Origin: an uncultured Lachnospiraceae bacterium
Lineage (GTDB): Bacteria > Bacillota > Clostridia > Lachnospirales > Lachnospiraceae
Reading direction: 5' to 3'
NCBI GenBank assembly: GCA_902779395.1
Contig: CACZBK010000011.1
Span: forward strand, 1-64,000
DNA: 64,000 bases
The translations under genes and the position numbers were made by a program. Shown here one piece after another: positions 50,034 to 58,526 of this stretch. The notes under the pieces are model-generated. The model made no database searches, was not told the DNA's origin, and saw nothing but the letters and a program-made list of their open reading frames with translations. How positions within the stretch are numbered: position 1 is the stretch's first letter; every line of letters starts with the position of its first letter.

Positions 50034-50373
50034 TACAGCTGCTCGTACAATACCCAAGACTGGTACCGCCGCAGATGGTATTTTGTCCGCCATAGAAGCG
50101 TAAATGAAAGAGCTGGCTCGACAGCAGATAGAACTCGCCTTTAAGGCAGCTCAGACAGAAATAGATCTCCTTCATCAGCGCACATCTGATGGCGTACGGT
50201 GAGCCCAGGACTCCGGCAAACGCATTGGTATAGAGAAAGGCAGAAAGCTTGTCACCAAGAAGAGTATCAAGGCTATTGTAATACTCTTCTTTTTGCTCTT
50301 CAGAATGTCCTCTGCTGTCTTTTGATGGCACATTTTCAACGATTTCTTCAAGTCTTTCAATGATTTTGTTCAT
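50020..50373 (-). CDS. Small hypothetical protein downstream of phosphoesterase
   Basis: 117 residues. The first 85 (IIERLEEIVENVPSKDSRGH, KLSAFLYTNAFAGVLGSPYA, IRCALMKEIYFCL) are helical and globular. The last 25 are Gly/Cys-rich (FYGGQNTICGGTSLGYCTSS) and run into the 3' end of the convergent gene, so a frameshift or changed stop is possible. Its ATG abuts the phosphoesterase stop (TAAATG), pointing to coupled translation. Family unknown. Confidence 0.6.
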   Translation of the reverse strand: MNKIIERLEEIVENVPSKDSRGHSEEQKEEYYNSLDTLLGDKLSAFLYTNAFAGVLGSPYAIRCALMKEIYFCLSCLKGEFYLLSSQLFHLRFYGGQNTICGGTSLGYCTSSCIIHT

Positions 50374-51330
50374 TTACTTTTCCGTCGCTTCTATTTTCCT
50401 ATCCCAGATCCTAAAAGCATTCTCCCAGGTATCAAGGGCATAAGGCCTTCTTTCGTCTCCCAATTCCTTTGCAAACTGCTCAACAAACTTCAAAAAGAAG
50501 TACATATGCTCCAGAGCCGTGGCCTGTTCCTTCAATATCACCCTGCTCCAGACATTGGCTTCACTGTACTGTGTGGTCTGCATAACATCTCTGATATATT
50601 TATCCTTATCAAACGGGATCCGCTTTTCTTCGATAATAACATCTCCCGCGTCTGTGATCTCCATAAGCGTATAGGGCACACTGTCTTGTATCCCGTCCAG
50701 TGGCAGACCGCAGGATCCGGGATTGATCAGATAGACATCTCTGTTCTTATCAGCATAACTACATTGTATATGCGAATGACCGAATATGTATACTCCTCTC
50801 TCCAGTTTGGCCACTGCCTCCTGAAATGAAGGATCCTTATCACGTTCATCGATCATGTCCGACAGTATCTGCTCCGGGGTACGATTCCCCTGCCTGCTTC
50901 TGTTTGCAACTGTAACCGAATTCCATGTATAAAAAGGATAAGTTCCAAGAAAATCCACCGAAGAGTGTGCAATATGGATCTTCATCCCATTGCATTCAAA
51001 GTCAACTCTGTGCGGCAGATCCAAAAGATAATCAAGATTATTCCTGCTCACATTTTTATAACACCAGTACGAAACCTGCATCTGTCCGTCTGTCCAGTGG
51101 GATTGATCTTTATCAATAAGATTTTCCAGATACTTTTCTTCATTGCCTCTGATAACATACTTTTCAGGAACCGCCCTGATCGCATCAATGCACTTATCCG
51201 GCCACGGACCGCTGATACAGTAGTCGCCCACAAATATACATCCCGAGATGCACTGCTCTTTCATATCTTCCATCACTGCCTGCAGGGCCGGATAGTTCCC
51301 ATGTATATCAGAAATTATCGCGTATTTCAT
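50374..51330 (-). CDS. Metallophosphoesterase (YfcE/MJ0936 type)
   Basis: A 318-residue calcineurin-like phosphoesterase: ISDIHGNYPALQAVM (metal site 1), GCIFVGDYCISGPWPDKCID (site 2), VIRGNEEKY in place of GNHE, IHIAHSSVDF and YIFGHSHIQCSYADKNRDVY with LINPGSCGLPLDG. It probably cleaves a phosphodiester or nucleotide; relatives act on cAMP or NADP analogs or are uncharacterised. About 70 extra C-terminal helical residues lie beyond the usual core. ATG at 51330 behind AAGGAGAGGAGAT. Confidence 0.92.
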   Translation of the reverse strand: MKYAIISDIHGNYPALQAVMEDMKEQCISGCIFVGDYCISGPWPDKCIDAIRAVPEKYVIRGNEEKYLENLIDKDQSHWTDGQMQVSYWCYKNVSRNNLDYLLDLPHRVDFECNGMKIHIAHSSVDFLGTYPFYTWNSVTVANRSRQGNRTPEQILSDMIDERDKDPSFQEAVAKLERGVYIFGHSHIQCSYADKNRDVYLINPGSCGLPLDGIQDSVPYTLMEITDAGDVIIEEKRIPFDKDKYIRDVMQTTQYSEANVWSRVILKEQATALEHMYFFLKFVEQFAKELGDERRPYALDTWENAFRIWDRKIEATEK

Positions 51331-51356
51331 ATCTCCTCTCCTTAAGGTGCCTGCAT

Positions 51357-51842
51357 TTAAAACATATCGAAGTCTTCAAGGCACTCCAAAACTGCTGCCC
51401 TAACCCCCTGTTCCGAGTATCTCCGAGCCGCAAGTTCAGCCTTTTCAATACCGGAAAATCCACGGGGATGAAGCGGATCTTTTTCAGATCTTACAAAATG
51501 TGACCACATAGTCCGTCCCCAACCAGGTACCATATATTCCTTCTTTTGGTCCAGTACTATCACAAAGCGCGGTGGTTTATACCTGGAATCTTTTTCAGCT
51601 TCATTCAAACGATCCTTGTTCTTCCAGATTGCTTTCCCTGCTATATATACAGAGCATCTTTGAAATACTGATATTACATATCTTCCGGCAGGATGAGTCC
51701 ATGCCCATTCATAGTTGAATTCCTTTCTGTCCTTATATTCTGTAAAGTCATCTCCCACTGCAGCTATAAAATCACCCGAATGTGATCCGGCTTCGAATAA
51801 CAATTCAATATTATCAGGCCGGATTTCTTTATCAAAAGTCAT
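51357..51842 (-). CDS. Hypothetical protein, 161 residues
   Basis: Start ATG at 51842 behind GAAGGTGGTAAT (a frame from 51860 is less likely). The sequence FDKEIRPDNIELLFEAGSHS, GDFIAAVGDDFTEYKDRKEF, YEWAWTHPAGRYVISVFQRC has no recognisable motif; one stretch (RFVIVLDQKKEYMVPGWGRT) is strand-rich. No signal peptide or membrane segment. 26 nt upstream of the phosphoesterase in the same direction, so perhaps co-transcribed. I do not recognise it. Confidence 0.75.
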   Translation of the reverse strand: MTFDKEIRPDNIELLFEAGSHSGDFIAAVGDDFTEYKDRKEFNYEWAWTHPAGRYVISVFQRCSVYIAGKAIWKNKDRLNEAEKDSRYKPPRFVIVLDQKKEYMVPGWGRTMWSHFVRSEKDPLHPRGFSGIEKAELAARRYSEQGVRAAVLECLEDFDMF

Positions 51843-51895
51843 ATTACCACCTTCACTCATCTATATAACCCTGATACATTTTATCCTTTCATACC

Positions 51896-52062
51896 TCATG
51901 ACATCCCAAACTCTTCACAGAGCTTTTCATATCTTTTCTGCTCTTTTTCTTTTACAGCTTTTGGCAAGTTCAGCTCCCTTATGTGCATGGTCATCATACG
52001 ACCCTGTCTTATATGCATACAGATCATGAAGCATTGCCGCCATTGACAACAGTTCAGGATCT
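51896..52062 (-). pseudogene. Remnant of an HD-domain hydrolase
   Basis: The minus strand reads ELLSMAAMLHDLYAYKTGSY, DDHAHKGAELAK with the HD motif (LHD) and the following histidine, then an in-frame stop and a shifted continuation KRYEKLCEEFGMS up to 51896. Upstream in frame is a stop. This is a 3' fragment broken by an indel, wedged between two intact genes. Confidence 0.6.
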
Positions 52063-52069
52063 TCTTACT

Positions 52070-52981
52070 TTAGGGAAAAACCTCATCCAGATAGTCTTCC
52101 AAATCACCTATGAATACATAGTCGTATGAACCGTCCGCGTGGCAAAGCCTTCCGAGTACGCTGGCAAAATGCACCTCCAGCCTTTCTCCGTTATGAAGAT
52201 CAACAGCATATGCAACCCGTTCACCCCCAAAATCATTATCATCAAGATAGACAACATAATAATGCTGCGAGCATATATGATCCAGCACTTCGTCGTCCTT
52301 GACATCCCATACATGGCCATTCTGATCGGTCACGCTGATCTTTTTTCCACCCAGGGTCTCGTACACATTCTGCTCATTGTTCTCCTGTATGAGCCGCTCC
52401 ACGGTCTCGCAGATCTCCGCCGGCACCTCAAAGATTTCATAACCCTCCGTCGTATTTCCATATTCATCCCCGATCACGATCACGAAATCGCCGTTGATCG
52501 TTAATTCGTAATAATCCCTCATATGGTCATAGATTATATGCTGATCTTTTTCCGAATTGAGATCCAGGTTCAGTTTTGTCAATTCACCGATCCCTTCCGC
52601 CAGCGTATCCAGATCTTCACCGGTCACTTCGATCTCAAAACAGGGAATGGAATCGCTGATCGCATCCCCCGATGTGATGTTGTATCCGATGTAATAACGG
52701 ATTGAAACCGACTCTACCTTTTCCGTAAAGACCTTCCCTTCATCCGGAGTCTGCACTCCTACGGCAGCCGGCGACGGCTCTTCTTCCATAGGCGCTGTCG
52801 CCGCTTCGGTGGGCTCTATCTCCATAGGCACAGCCACAGCTTCGGTAGGCTCTTCCTCAAAGCGGCCCCGCTCCCACGCTTCCGGAGTCTTCCCCGCCCG
52901 CTCACTCTCGCCGCAGGCACACAAGATGCCGGCCGCAAACAAAACAACCAGCGCACTTTTCAGACCAAGCTTTTTATTCAT
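52070..52981 (-). CDS. Secreted lipoprotein with PTEA-type linker
   Basis: 303 residues. Signal ALVVLFAAGILCAC with lipobox LCAC, then a linker with two imperfect repeats (EEEPTEAVAVPMEIEPTEAA, TAPMEEEPSPAAVGVQTP) and a mature domain of about 200 residues (YYIGYNITSGDAISDSIPCF, ITVTGEDLDTLAE-like strands, GDEYGNTTEGYEIFEVPAEI). No enzymatic motif seen. ATG at 52981 behind AAGGAAGGGAGC. Function unknown; probably surface anchored. Confidence 0.85.
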   Translation of the reverse strand: MNKKLGLKSALVVLFAAGILCACGESERAGKTPEAWERGRFEEEPTEAVAVPMEIEPTEAATAPMEEEPSPAAVGVQTPDEGKVFTEKVESVSIRYYIGYNITSGDAISDSIPCFEIEVTGEDLDTLAEGIGELTKLNLDLNSEKDQHIIYDHMRDYYELTINGDFVIVIGDEYGNTTEGYEIFEVPAEICETVERLIQENNEQNVYETLGGKKISVTDQNGHVWDVKDDEVLDHICSQHYYVVYLDDNDFGGERVAYAVDLHNGERLEVHFASVLGRLCHADGSYDYVFIGDLEDYLDEVFP

Positions 52982-53040
52982 AATGCTCCCTTCCTTTTAG
53001 GTGCCACACTTTCTCTACAGGCTTGAACCTTATTTCCTGT

Positions 53041-53718
53041 TTATACAAATTCCTTCATCCTGATGATGGTTAATATCCTCTCTGTTGTCGTCATCACAAA
53101 TGAATCAGCCTGTTCGGGCTTAAGAAATGTATACTCTCTGTGCAAGTCTCCGTGATGATCGCTTCGATAGAAACCGCAGATATAACAACGTCTGTTCTCA
53201 AAAGCATCTTTGCTGAATATGTCCATGAATTCATTATCAAAGTTTACAGCATTCTCATATAATGAAAATGCATGAAAATCCGGATGTTGTTCCAGATACA
53301 GGAAATCAAGATCATACCAATCTCCCTTTGCAGTCCAGATCAGTTTGTTCTTATCTGCGGCGCATTCTTCAGGATACGCCTTTAAAAGAGCCATATACAC
53401 ATCGTTTGTCCAATGTATATCTGTCAGCAGATGAATATAATACCCCAGAAAAAACGAATACTCTTTCAGCGAATAAGCTTTTATAAGCCTTTCATTAAAC
53501 CATCTGTCACAAAAAGCCTCTATATCGAAAAAGGTTTCATCTCCGGCCCTGGTCTTAAAATGCGATACCGTTTTGGGCGGATGAAACTCGGACCAGTCTT
53601 CATTGGGGACTCCGCTGTCGGGAGCAATATTACCCATAACAAATGCTGTCTCATCTATACTATCTATATGCTTTAATATCTCATCTGCTATCCTCAGATG
53701 AACCATCCATGATGCCAT
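53041..53718 (-). CDS. Zinc-dependent phospholipase C-like protein
   Basis: 225 residues. MASWMVHLRIADEILKHIDS, VMGNIAPDSGVPNEDWSEFH, SHFKT and LGYYIHLLTDIHWTND have the His/Asp spacing of the zinc phospholipase C/S1-P1 nuclease-like group (several metal-binding His and Asp). Family members of this size in Clostridia lack a signal peptide and are uncharacterised. It is a paralog of the protein at 58712-59356. A 21-residue micro-ORF ends 28 nt upstream in the same direction. Confidence 0.85.
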   Translation of the reverse strand: MASWMVHLRIADEILKHIDSIDETAFVMGNIAPDSGVPNEDWSEFHPPKTVSHFKTRAGDETFFDIEAFCDRWFNERLIKAYSLKEYSFFLGYYIHLLTDIHWTNDVYMALLKAYPEECAADKNKLIWTAKGDWYDLDFLYLEQHPDFHAFSLYENAVNFDNEFMDIFSKDAFENRRCYICGFYRSDHHGDLHREYTFLKPEQADSFVMTTTERILTIIRMKEFV

Positions 53719-53746
53719 GCTTTATCACCATTATATCTCAGACATG

Positions 53747-53812
53747 TCAGTTGGCATCGTCAAAGGGATCAAGCTCGATATCAGTCAGATTAATGGTACT
53801 TGTGCTGTTCAT
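53747..53812 (-). CDS. 21-residue micro-ORF with LDPFD tail (longer form from 53941)
   Basis: ATG at 53812 with GGAGGAGGATAA about 9 nt upstream; TGA at 53747. The peptide starts MNSTSTINL and ends TDIELDPFDDAN, matching the tail of the 35-residue micro-ORF at 48234-48341. The same frame is open further back to an ATG at 53941 with GGAGGTCAAA, which would add a membrane helix (GKVFLFSYTAIYFMLMHYLY) and give 64 residues; both starts are plausible. It sits directly upstream of a phospholipase C-like gene. Function unknown. Confidence 0.5.
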   Translation of the reverse strand: MNSTSTINLTDIELDPFDDAN

Positions 53813-54135
53813 GCAGATTATCCTCCTCCATATCATATCCGCTCGTTTCTTTCTATACAGATAATGCATAAGCATAAAATATATTGCAGTATAGGAAAAT
53901 AAAAAAACTTTACCACAAAGGTCTCTGTTATTATCCTGCATTTTGACCTCCATAATTACAAACGGCGTATACGGGGCTGTACGGGGCTTATATGGCTTTC
54001 GCTGACGACCGGACACATATATTGAAACATTGCACGTTTTTTTAGATAGAAAAATCGAACAAATGCATTCAGTTGCATCTGGCACCGTATTACATATATA
54101 ATAAGCAGAAATAATACTATCTTTAGGGGTTATTT

Positions 54136-54368
54136 ATGAAGAAAAAGATCCTGACCATATCGATCGATCCCTGATCACCAACAGCAAATGTGAATTTATG
54201 CTTATGGATAAAGCGGATCATAACGAACACTATTCTTATTTTCTGACCGATGATGCTATCAAATATCAGAAAAGCAATCCTGCGGAAAATATAGATAAAG
54301 AGTTATACATGCAACATGATAAAGAGATACTCAACATGATCGTTTCATTTTACGAAGAAACACCATAA
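54136..54368 (+). pseudogene. Frameshifted short gene, unknown family
   Basis: ATG at 54136 with AGGGG 7 nt upstream opens MKKKILTISIDP then stops; in a shifted frame the reading goes on as RSLITNSKCEFMLMDKADHN, EHYSYFLTDDAIKYQKSNPA, ENIDKELYMQHDKEILNMIV and ends at TAA 54366-54368. Together this is one coherent protein of about 77 residues with a single indel near 54168. The gap 53942-54135 shows no further gene. Confidence 0.55.
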
Positions 54369-54411
54369 AATTCACGATACTGAATATACAACCTGCAAAA
54401 GAGGAGTAATC

Positions 54412-55089
54412 ATGCTTGGCAAAACCAAAGGAAAAGAGTTAATAGAACACCTCTCAGATTATGTAATATTTGACCTTGAGACCACAGGTATATCCTGCTA
54501 CAGGGATAAAGTTGTTGAAATCTCCGGTGTAAAGGTCATAAAAGGAAGTATAACGGATGAGTTTTCATCCCTTGTAAACCCGGAATGCCATATACCCTTC
54601 CCGGCCTCACAGGTTAACGGGATCACCGATGACATGGTGGCTGATGCCCCGCTATTTAATACCATTCTTAAAGATTTCCTGGATTTTGCAGGCGAACTGC
54701 CACTTGTCGGACACAACATCACATCTTTCGATATGAAGTTCATATACAGGGACTCAGAAAAGTACTATGGCATGATTCCGGGAAATGACTATATAGATAC
54801 TCTGAGACTATCCCGGATATGTCTTCCTGAGCTTAAGCATCACACCCTCACTGACCTTGCCGCATATTACGGCATTTCCACAGAAGGCGCTCACAGAGCC
54901 CTTAATGACTGCCATATGAACCGGGCCGTATTTGAAAAGCTTGGAAAAATACTTTCAGAAAGGTTAAAGAATACTGACAAATGTCCAAGATGCGGAAACA
55001 TACTTATAAAAAGAAACGGGCGATTTGGCGTCTTTATGGGATGCACCGGATATCCGAAATGTACCTATACAGAGAATATCAAAAAATGA
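54412..55089 (+). CDS. DnaQ-type 3'-5' exonuclease fused to topoisomerase zinc ribbon
   Basis: 225 residues. Residues 10-180 are a DEDDh exonuclease: YVIFDLETTGISCYRDKVVE (ExoI), LPLVGHNITSFDMKFIY (ExoII), and EGAHRALNDCHMNRAVFEKL (ExoIII with His). The last 40 residues, KCPRCGNILIKRNGRFGVFM, GCTGYPKCTYTENI, form a C4 zinc ribbon of the topoisomerase I type that binds single-stranded DNA. It probably trims DNA ends in repair or proofreading. Start behind GAGGAGTAATC. Intact single gene. Confidence 0.93.
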   Translation: MLGKTKGKELIEHLSDYVIFDLETTGISCYRDKVVEISGVKVIKGSITDEFSSLVNPECHIPFPASQVNGITDDMVADAPLFNTILKDFLDFAGELPLVGHNITSFDMKFIYRDSEKYYGMIPGNDYIDTLRLSRICLPELKHHTLTDLAAYYGISTEGAHRALNDCHMNRAVFEKLGKILSERLKNTDKCPRCGNILIKRNGRFGVFMGCTGYPKCTYTENIKK

Positions 55090-55176
55090 TCAATATTGTC
55101 TCATAACACTCTCGAAATCTATCTCTCTTGTCCTCTTCCGAAAACCGGTAATATGCTGAAGCGATTTTCAGCGCTG

Positions 55177-56271
55177 TCAAGCATTTGTTCCGGCACTGTT
55201 CGCCGATACCGTAGTGCTGACCGCCCCATCGTCGCTGCCGGCTGATGCAGAAGCACTGTCCGAACCGTCACTGCTGTTAACAACGGCCCCAAGGACAGAG
55301 GGCAGCATCTGTATCATTGCGGAGATCACAGCTGCGGTTACCTGGTCTTTCAGTATCCCCAGCACGGAACTGATAAAAGTATTATCATCTGCTGCCGAAG
55401 CATCCCGGTAACAGTCTGCCACCAGTGTGGTGGCAGACATAAGCCTGCGGCCTTTATCAGCCGAAGAACTCCCAAAGGCATTATCTTCCTTAAGGATATC
55501 GGCTGCTTCCATTATCTGATCCACAAGAGTTTCTGCATCGGCATCAATATCTGCCAAGGCTCCAAGTGAAACAAATTCCCTGCCCCCGGAAAAGCCTGCT
55601 TTTTTTTCTTTAAACAAAGCAAAGAGCTTATCTACACGGTCACACTTCGCCTTTATATCGCCGCCTGCAAGCGCAAGTACTTCTCCCATTCCCTGGATGG
55701 CATCGGCCCCCGCCTCAGACTTACAGCTTTTAAAATATCCGATGCATTCCTCCATATCACTGACAATGGTATCGATATCACGCTCAGAAAGAGCCAATAA
55801 CATTACATATGAACTGTCGGTTTCATCTGTAAGGAAAGGATGCTCCTTCTTCATGCGCTTCATTATCTCTGTATAACGCGTCATTACTTCATCGGTATTA
55901 TCCGTCTTTCCAAGATCACAGATGAGCATAGCTGCGATAATGGTAAAGTCATTTTCCTTCATCTTTGACTTGCGCAGCTTATTACAGGTATCAACCAGAT
56001 CCCCGATATATTTTTCGGGATCTTCAGAAAGTGCCATCCTGCTCTCAAGCACAAGATCAACATTCTTCCTGAATTTCGAAAACAGACCTGTATGCTTAGC
56101 AAGGATCTTTTGGCATTCCTTAAGCTTTTCCACATCTGCTTCCCTGCCGATACCCGTATACATCATGGCAGCCGTAATACTCATAAGCTCTTTTTCAAAG
56201 GAAAATCCTTTGACGATGGCCTTACGGTTTTTAACCAGAAGCTCGCATCTTTCCCTGATCTTATCTTTCAT
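55177..56271 (-). CDS. DUF4003 family protein
   Basis: 364 residues, mostly helical. IRERCELLVKNRKAIVKGFS, LMSITAAMMYTGIGREADVE, LKECQKILAKHTGLFSKFRK and ITAAMLICDLGK-type stretches match DUF4003, a family of unknown function in Firmicutes. The last 60 residues hold a hydrophobic helix (TAAVISAMIQMLPSVLGAVV) and a Ser/Ala/Gly/Asp-rich tail. Start ATG 56271 behind GGGGGGTTAAAAG. The 124-nt gap upstream shows no gene; an A/T-rich promoter region is likely there. Confidence 0.85.
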   Translation of the reverse strand: MKDKIRERCELLVKNRKAIVKGFSFEKELMSITAAMMYTGIGREADVEKLKECQKILAKHTGLFSKFRKNVDLVLESRMALSEDPEKYIGDLVDTCNKLRKSKMKENDFTIIAAMLICDLGKTDNTDEVMTRYTEIMKRMKKEHPFLTDETDSSYVMLLALSERDIDTIVSDMEECIGYFKSCKSEAGADAIQGMGEVLALAGGDIKAKCDRVDKLFALFKEKKAGFSGGREFVSLGALADIDADAETLVDQIMEAADILKEDNAFGSSSADKGRRLMSATTLVADCYRDASAADDNTFISSVLGILKDQVTAAVISAMIQMLPSVLGAVVNSSDGSDSASASAGSDDGAVSTTVSANSAGTNA

Positions 56272-56395
56272 CTTTTAACCCCCCATATAAAAAAAAACAA
56301 CATCCGGCAGTTGCCCTTACAGGCTTACATGGCTCATAATAATATATTTTATCAATTTTCTGTAGCAATTCAACACAAATTACACAGACTGCATA

Positions 56396-56788
56396 TTAAA
56401 CGATGAATACGGCTATATCTGTGTAAAAAAAGGAGGCTTTTTCTCGTCTAAAGCGTCCAATCTTGTCCTTCGATTCCCAGGAATTTCTTATCCCTGAATC
56501 CAATGCAGATACCATGCTCCTCATCGCATTTGCAATCACCGTAAAAAGAAATCTCCGGATAAACAAAACCATCATTTGATCTCCATTTTCGTCATACCGA
56601 TTATCTCCCGTACTGAAAACTTTCACTTTTTTAGGCTTGCCAAACATGATGATCGAAATAACATCATCGTTTTTTAAGGCATGGATCTTTGCACGATCCT
56701 CTCCGGACTCAAACCGCTCTCCGCATTCTGTGCAAAAGTTTGCTTCCCCCATTCTCTTCGCGCCGCAATTCCGGCAGAACTTATCCAT
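56396..56788 (-). CDS. Small zinc-ribbon protein
   Basis: 130 residues. MDKFCRNCGAKRMGEANFCT, ECGERFESG is a canonical double-CxxC zinc ribbon. The remainder (DDVISIIMFGKPKKVKVFST, MVLFIRRFLFTVIANAMRSM) has one moderately hydrophobic stretch and an unusual C-terminus (ASFFYTDIAVFIV) that may result from a frameshift. The start at 56788 is fixed by GGAGGAAGGAAA. Function unknown. Confidence 0.75.
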   Translation of the reverse strand: MDKFCRNCGAKRMGEANFCTECGERFESGEDRAKIHALKNDDVISIIMFGKPKKVKVFSTGDNRYDENGDQMMVLFIRRFLFTVIANAMRSMVSALDSGIRNSWESKDKIGRFRREKASFFYTDIAVFIV

Positions 56789-56818
56789 TTTCCTTCCTCC
56801 AAACATCATCTCATGATC

Positions 56819-56917
56819 TCAGGATTCTATCGTACTCATCCGTAACAATAATATCCATTCTCTTGTTTTTTCTGCTATTATCTTAATTCTATCATCGATC
56901 GTATCTTCTGTTATCAT
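56819..56917 (-). other. Possible 32-residue micro-ORF, perhaps frameshifted
   Basis: ATG at 56917 with AGGGAGG upstream reads MITEDTIDDRIKIIAEKTRE and ends at TGA 56819. A second frame beginning at 56858 reads MDIIVTDEYDRILRS. The two may be halves of one short gene broken by an indel. TTGTGG and TATATT, 17 nt apart, lie upstream on the minus strand. The rest of the gap 56918-57074 holds the promoter of the next gene. Confidence 0.3.
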
Positions 56918-56989
56918 TGGTATTCGCCTCCCTATTTCGGAATTTATATTATCAATATAACATGTATGCTGATTTTCCACAAAAACATC

Positions 56990-57017
56990 TTGAAAAAACC
57001 ATAAAAATGCATATAAT
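56990..57017 (+). promoter_or_regulatory. Predicted sigma-A promoter of lipoprotein gene
   Basis: TTGAAA (56990-56995) and TATAAT (57012-57017), 16-nt spacer, 57 nt before the start codon. The expected start of transcription falls at about 57024, the first bases of the inverted repeat at 57023-57049. Confidence 0.75.
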
Positions 57018-57022
57018 ACGAC

Positions 57023-57049
57023 GTGTGTTTATTGGAACTGTAAACACAC
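57023..57049 (+). promoter_or_regulatory. 9-bp perfect inverted repeat at the transcription start
   Basis: GTGTGTTTA (57023-57031), a 9-nt spacer, and TAAACACAC (57041-57049). It overlaps the predicted +1 of the lipoprotein gene, so it is either an operator or a 5' mRNA hairpin. Confidence 0.6.
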
Positions 57050-57074
57050 CATCAACAGGAGGAGGAACAAGATT

Positions 57075-58448
57075 ATGAAAAAGGCAAGACTGTTGGCATT
57101 GGCAATGGGCGTAGGTCTTACCCTGGCAGCATGCGAAGGTAAGGAACCCGATACCAAGCCGGAAACTAATGTTGAGGAAGAGGAAGAAGTTGAAGAGGCA
57201 GAAGAAGAGGTTGTTGACCCTGTGGTTAAGTATCCTGCGAACATCGATCCTTCAATGATCCATCCCGGATCATTAAACAGCGATGAGGACACTTCAGACC
57301 GCTGGTATCCCAATGGAGATACTTCTTCGGAGCTGACCTTCACCCTTACCCAGACATCCAAGCGCGATGACTGTGTTGGCCTGGCATTCTGCCAGTATAA
57401 GGTTCTGGATGGAAAAGATGATGACCTGATCGATATGCCTCTGCGTGACGGCGGCAACGGACATGCCATCACCGGTGAGTTCACCTTCATGAAGGATAAG
57501 AGCGTAACTTATGATTATGACTTTACTTTCCAGGATAACTTCACCTGCTACGATTTCAAGACCGGTACCGTATGGAAGAGATGCCATCCGGATTTCGGCT
57601 GCAAGGATCAGCAGTGGTATAACGATGCATTTGCAGGCCTGGTTGCATACCGTGACCTTTCAAGCAGCAAGTATCAGCAGATCGTTCTGAATGAGGATGG
57701 AACCTTCGTGGAATCCGTGACCGGTATGGATGATATGATGGGACGCTGGGAAGTGCAGGCAGCCAATGTGCTGATGCTTATATATGATAATGCCGAGGAT
57801 GCAGGCATCCAGGTAGTGGATGCAGGCTCACTCCTTGAGGACGGCGGTGAGAGCGGAAGTGAGACTACCTACAGCAACAGCTGGCAGCAGGAGTTCACCA
57901 TCACTGCAGACGGAAAGGTTACCGAATTCGGTCTTTTCCCCGTATATGACGATGATATGAACCTTACAGGTTATAAGCCTGCATTTGAGCTTACCACAAA
58001 GGCAAACCTGGAAGCACTCCAGAAGGAAAAGGAAGAGGCTATAGCAGCATCCCTTGCAGCAGGAAGCCCTTATCCGAATCCTGAGGTAGATAACATCATG
58101 GATATAACTCTTGATGGTGTTAATCTTGACCAGGAACCGGACTACGTGATAGAGAATATCGAGTGGGATGATAAAGAGGCTGATAATTACAGGGATAAAG
58201 TTTCGAAGCTTCTGAAGAGCGAAGATGCGAAAGGCTGCGTATTTGAGCTTCACGGACAATTTGTGAGCGGCGGTTTCAAGTTCTTTACTGCTGACGGCGC
58301 ACATTCCATGATGGGTATGACCTGGATAGCAGGCGGTGGAGACAAGCCTGAAAATGACAGGGATCTTATCATTAAGGGTGTTCTCTGGCAGTACGGTACC
58401 AACTGGTATGTATTCTATGATCTGGATCATGTGACATATGTAGACTAA
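57075..58448 (+). CDS. Large secreted lipoprotein, unknown function
   Basis: 457 residues. Signal ARLLALAMGVGLTLAAC with lipobox LAAC, an acidic linker of Glu and Val (VEEEEEVEEAEEEVVDP), then a mature region of about 400 residues containing two similar-looking beta domains (LTFTLTQTSKRDDCVGLAFC, QYKVLDGKDDDL and a later GCVFELHGQFVSGGFKFFTA). Third-position G/C and use of preferred codons such as GTT, AAG and CTG are noticeably higher than in neighbours, as in a highly expressed gene. Strong promoter, strong AGGAGGAGG site and a good terminator agree. I do not recognise the family. Confidence 0.85.
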   Translation: MKKARLLALAMGVGLTLAACEGKEPDTKPETNVEEEEEVEEAEEEVVDPVVKYPANIDPSMIHPGSLNSDEDTSDRWYPNGDTSSELTFTLTQTSKRDDCVGLAFCQYKVLDGKDDDLIDMPLRDGGNGHAITGEFTFMKDKSVTYDYDFTFQDNFTCYDFKTGTVWKRCHPDFGCKDQQWYNDAFAGLVAYRDLSSSKYQQIVLNEDGTFVESVTGMDDMMGRWEVQAANVLMLIYDNAEDAGIQVVDAGSLLEDGGESGSETTYSNSWQQEFTITADGKVTEFGLFPVYDDDMNLTGYKPAFELTTKANLEALQKEKEEAIAASLAAGSPYPNPEVDNIMDITLDGVNLDQEPDYVIENIEWDDKEADNYRDKVSKLLKSEDAKGCVFELHGQFVSGGFKFFTADGAHSMMGMTWIAGGGDKPENDRDLIIKGVLWQYGTNWYVFYDLDHVTYVD

Positions 58449-58460
58449 GGTTCGGAATCT

Positions 58461-58496
58461 AAAAGATCCTTCGGCGTAAGCCGGGGGATCTTTTTT
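58461..58496 (+). terminator. Intrinsic terminator of lipoprotein gene
   Basis: AAAAGATCC (58461-58469) pairs with GGATC and the first T bases (58486-58494) around an inner GGC-GTAA-GCC hairpin; six T follow from 58491. It stands 13 nt after the stop. Confidence 0.9.
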
Positions 58497-58526
58497 GTTG
58501 CAGTAACGATTGTTAAATTGAACGTC

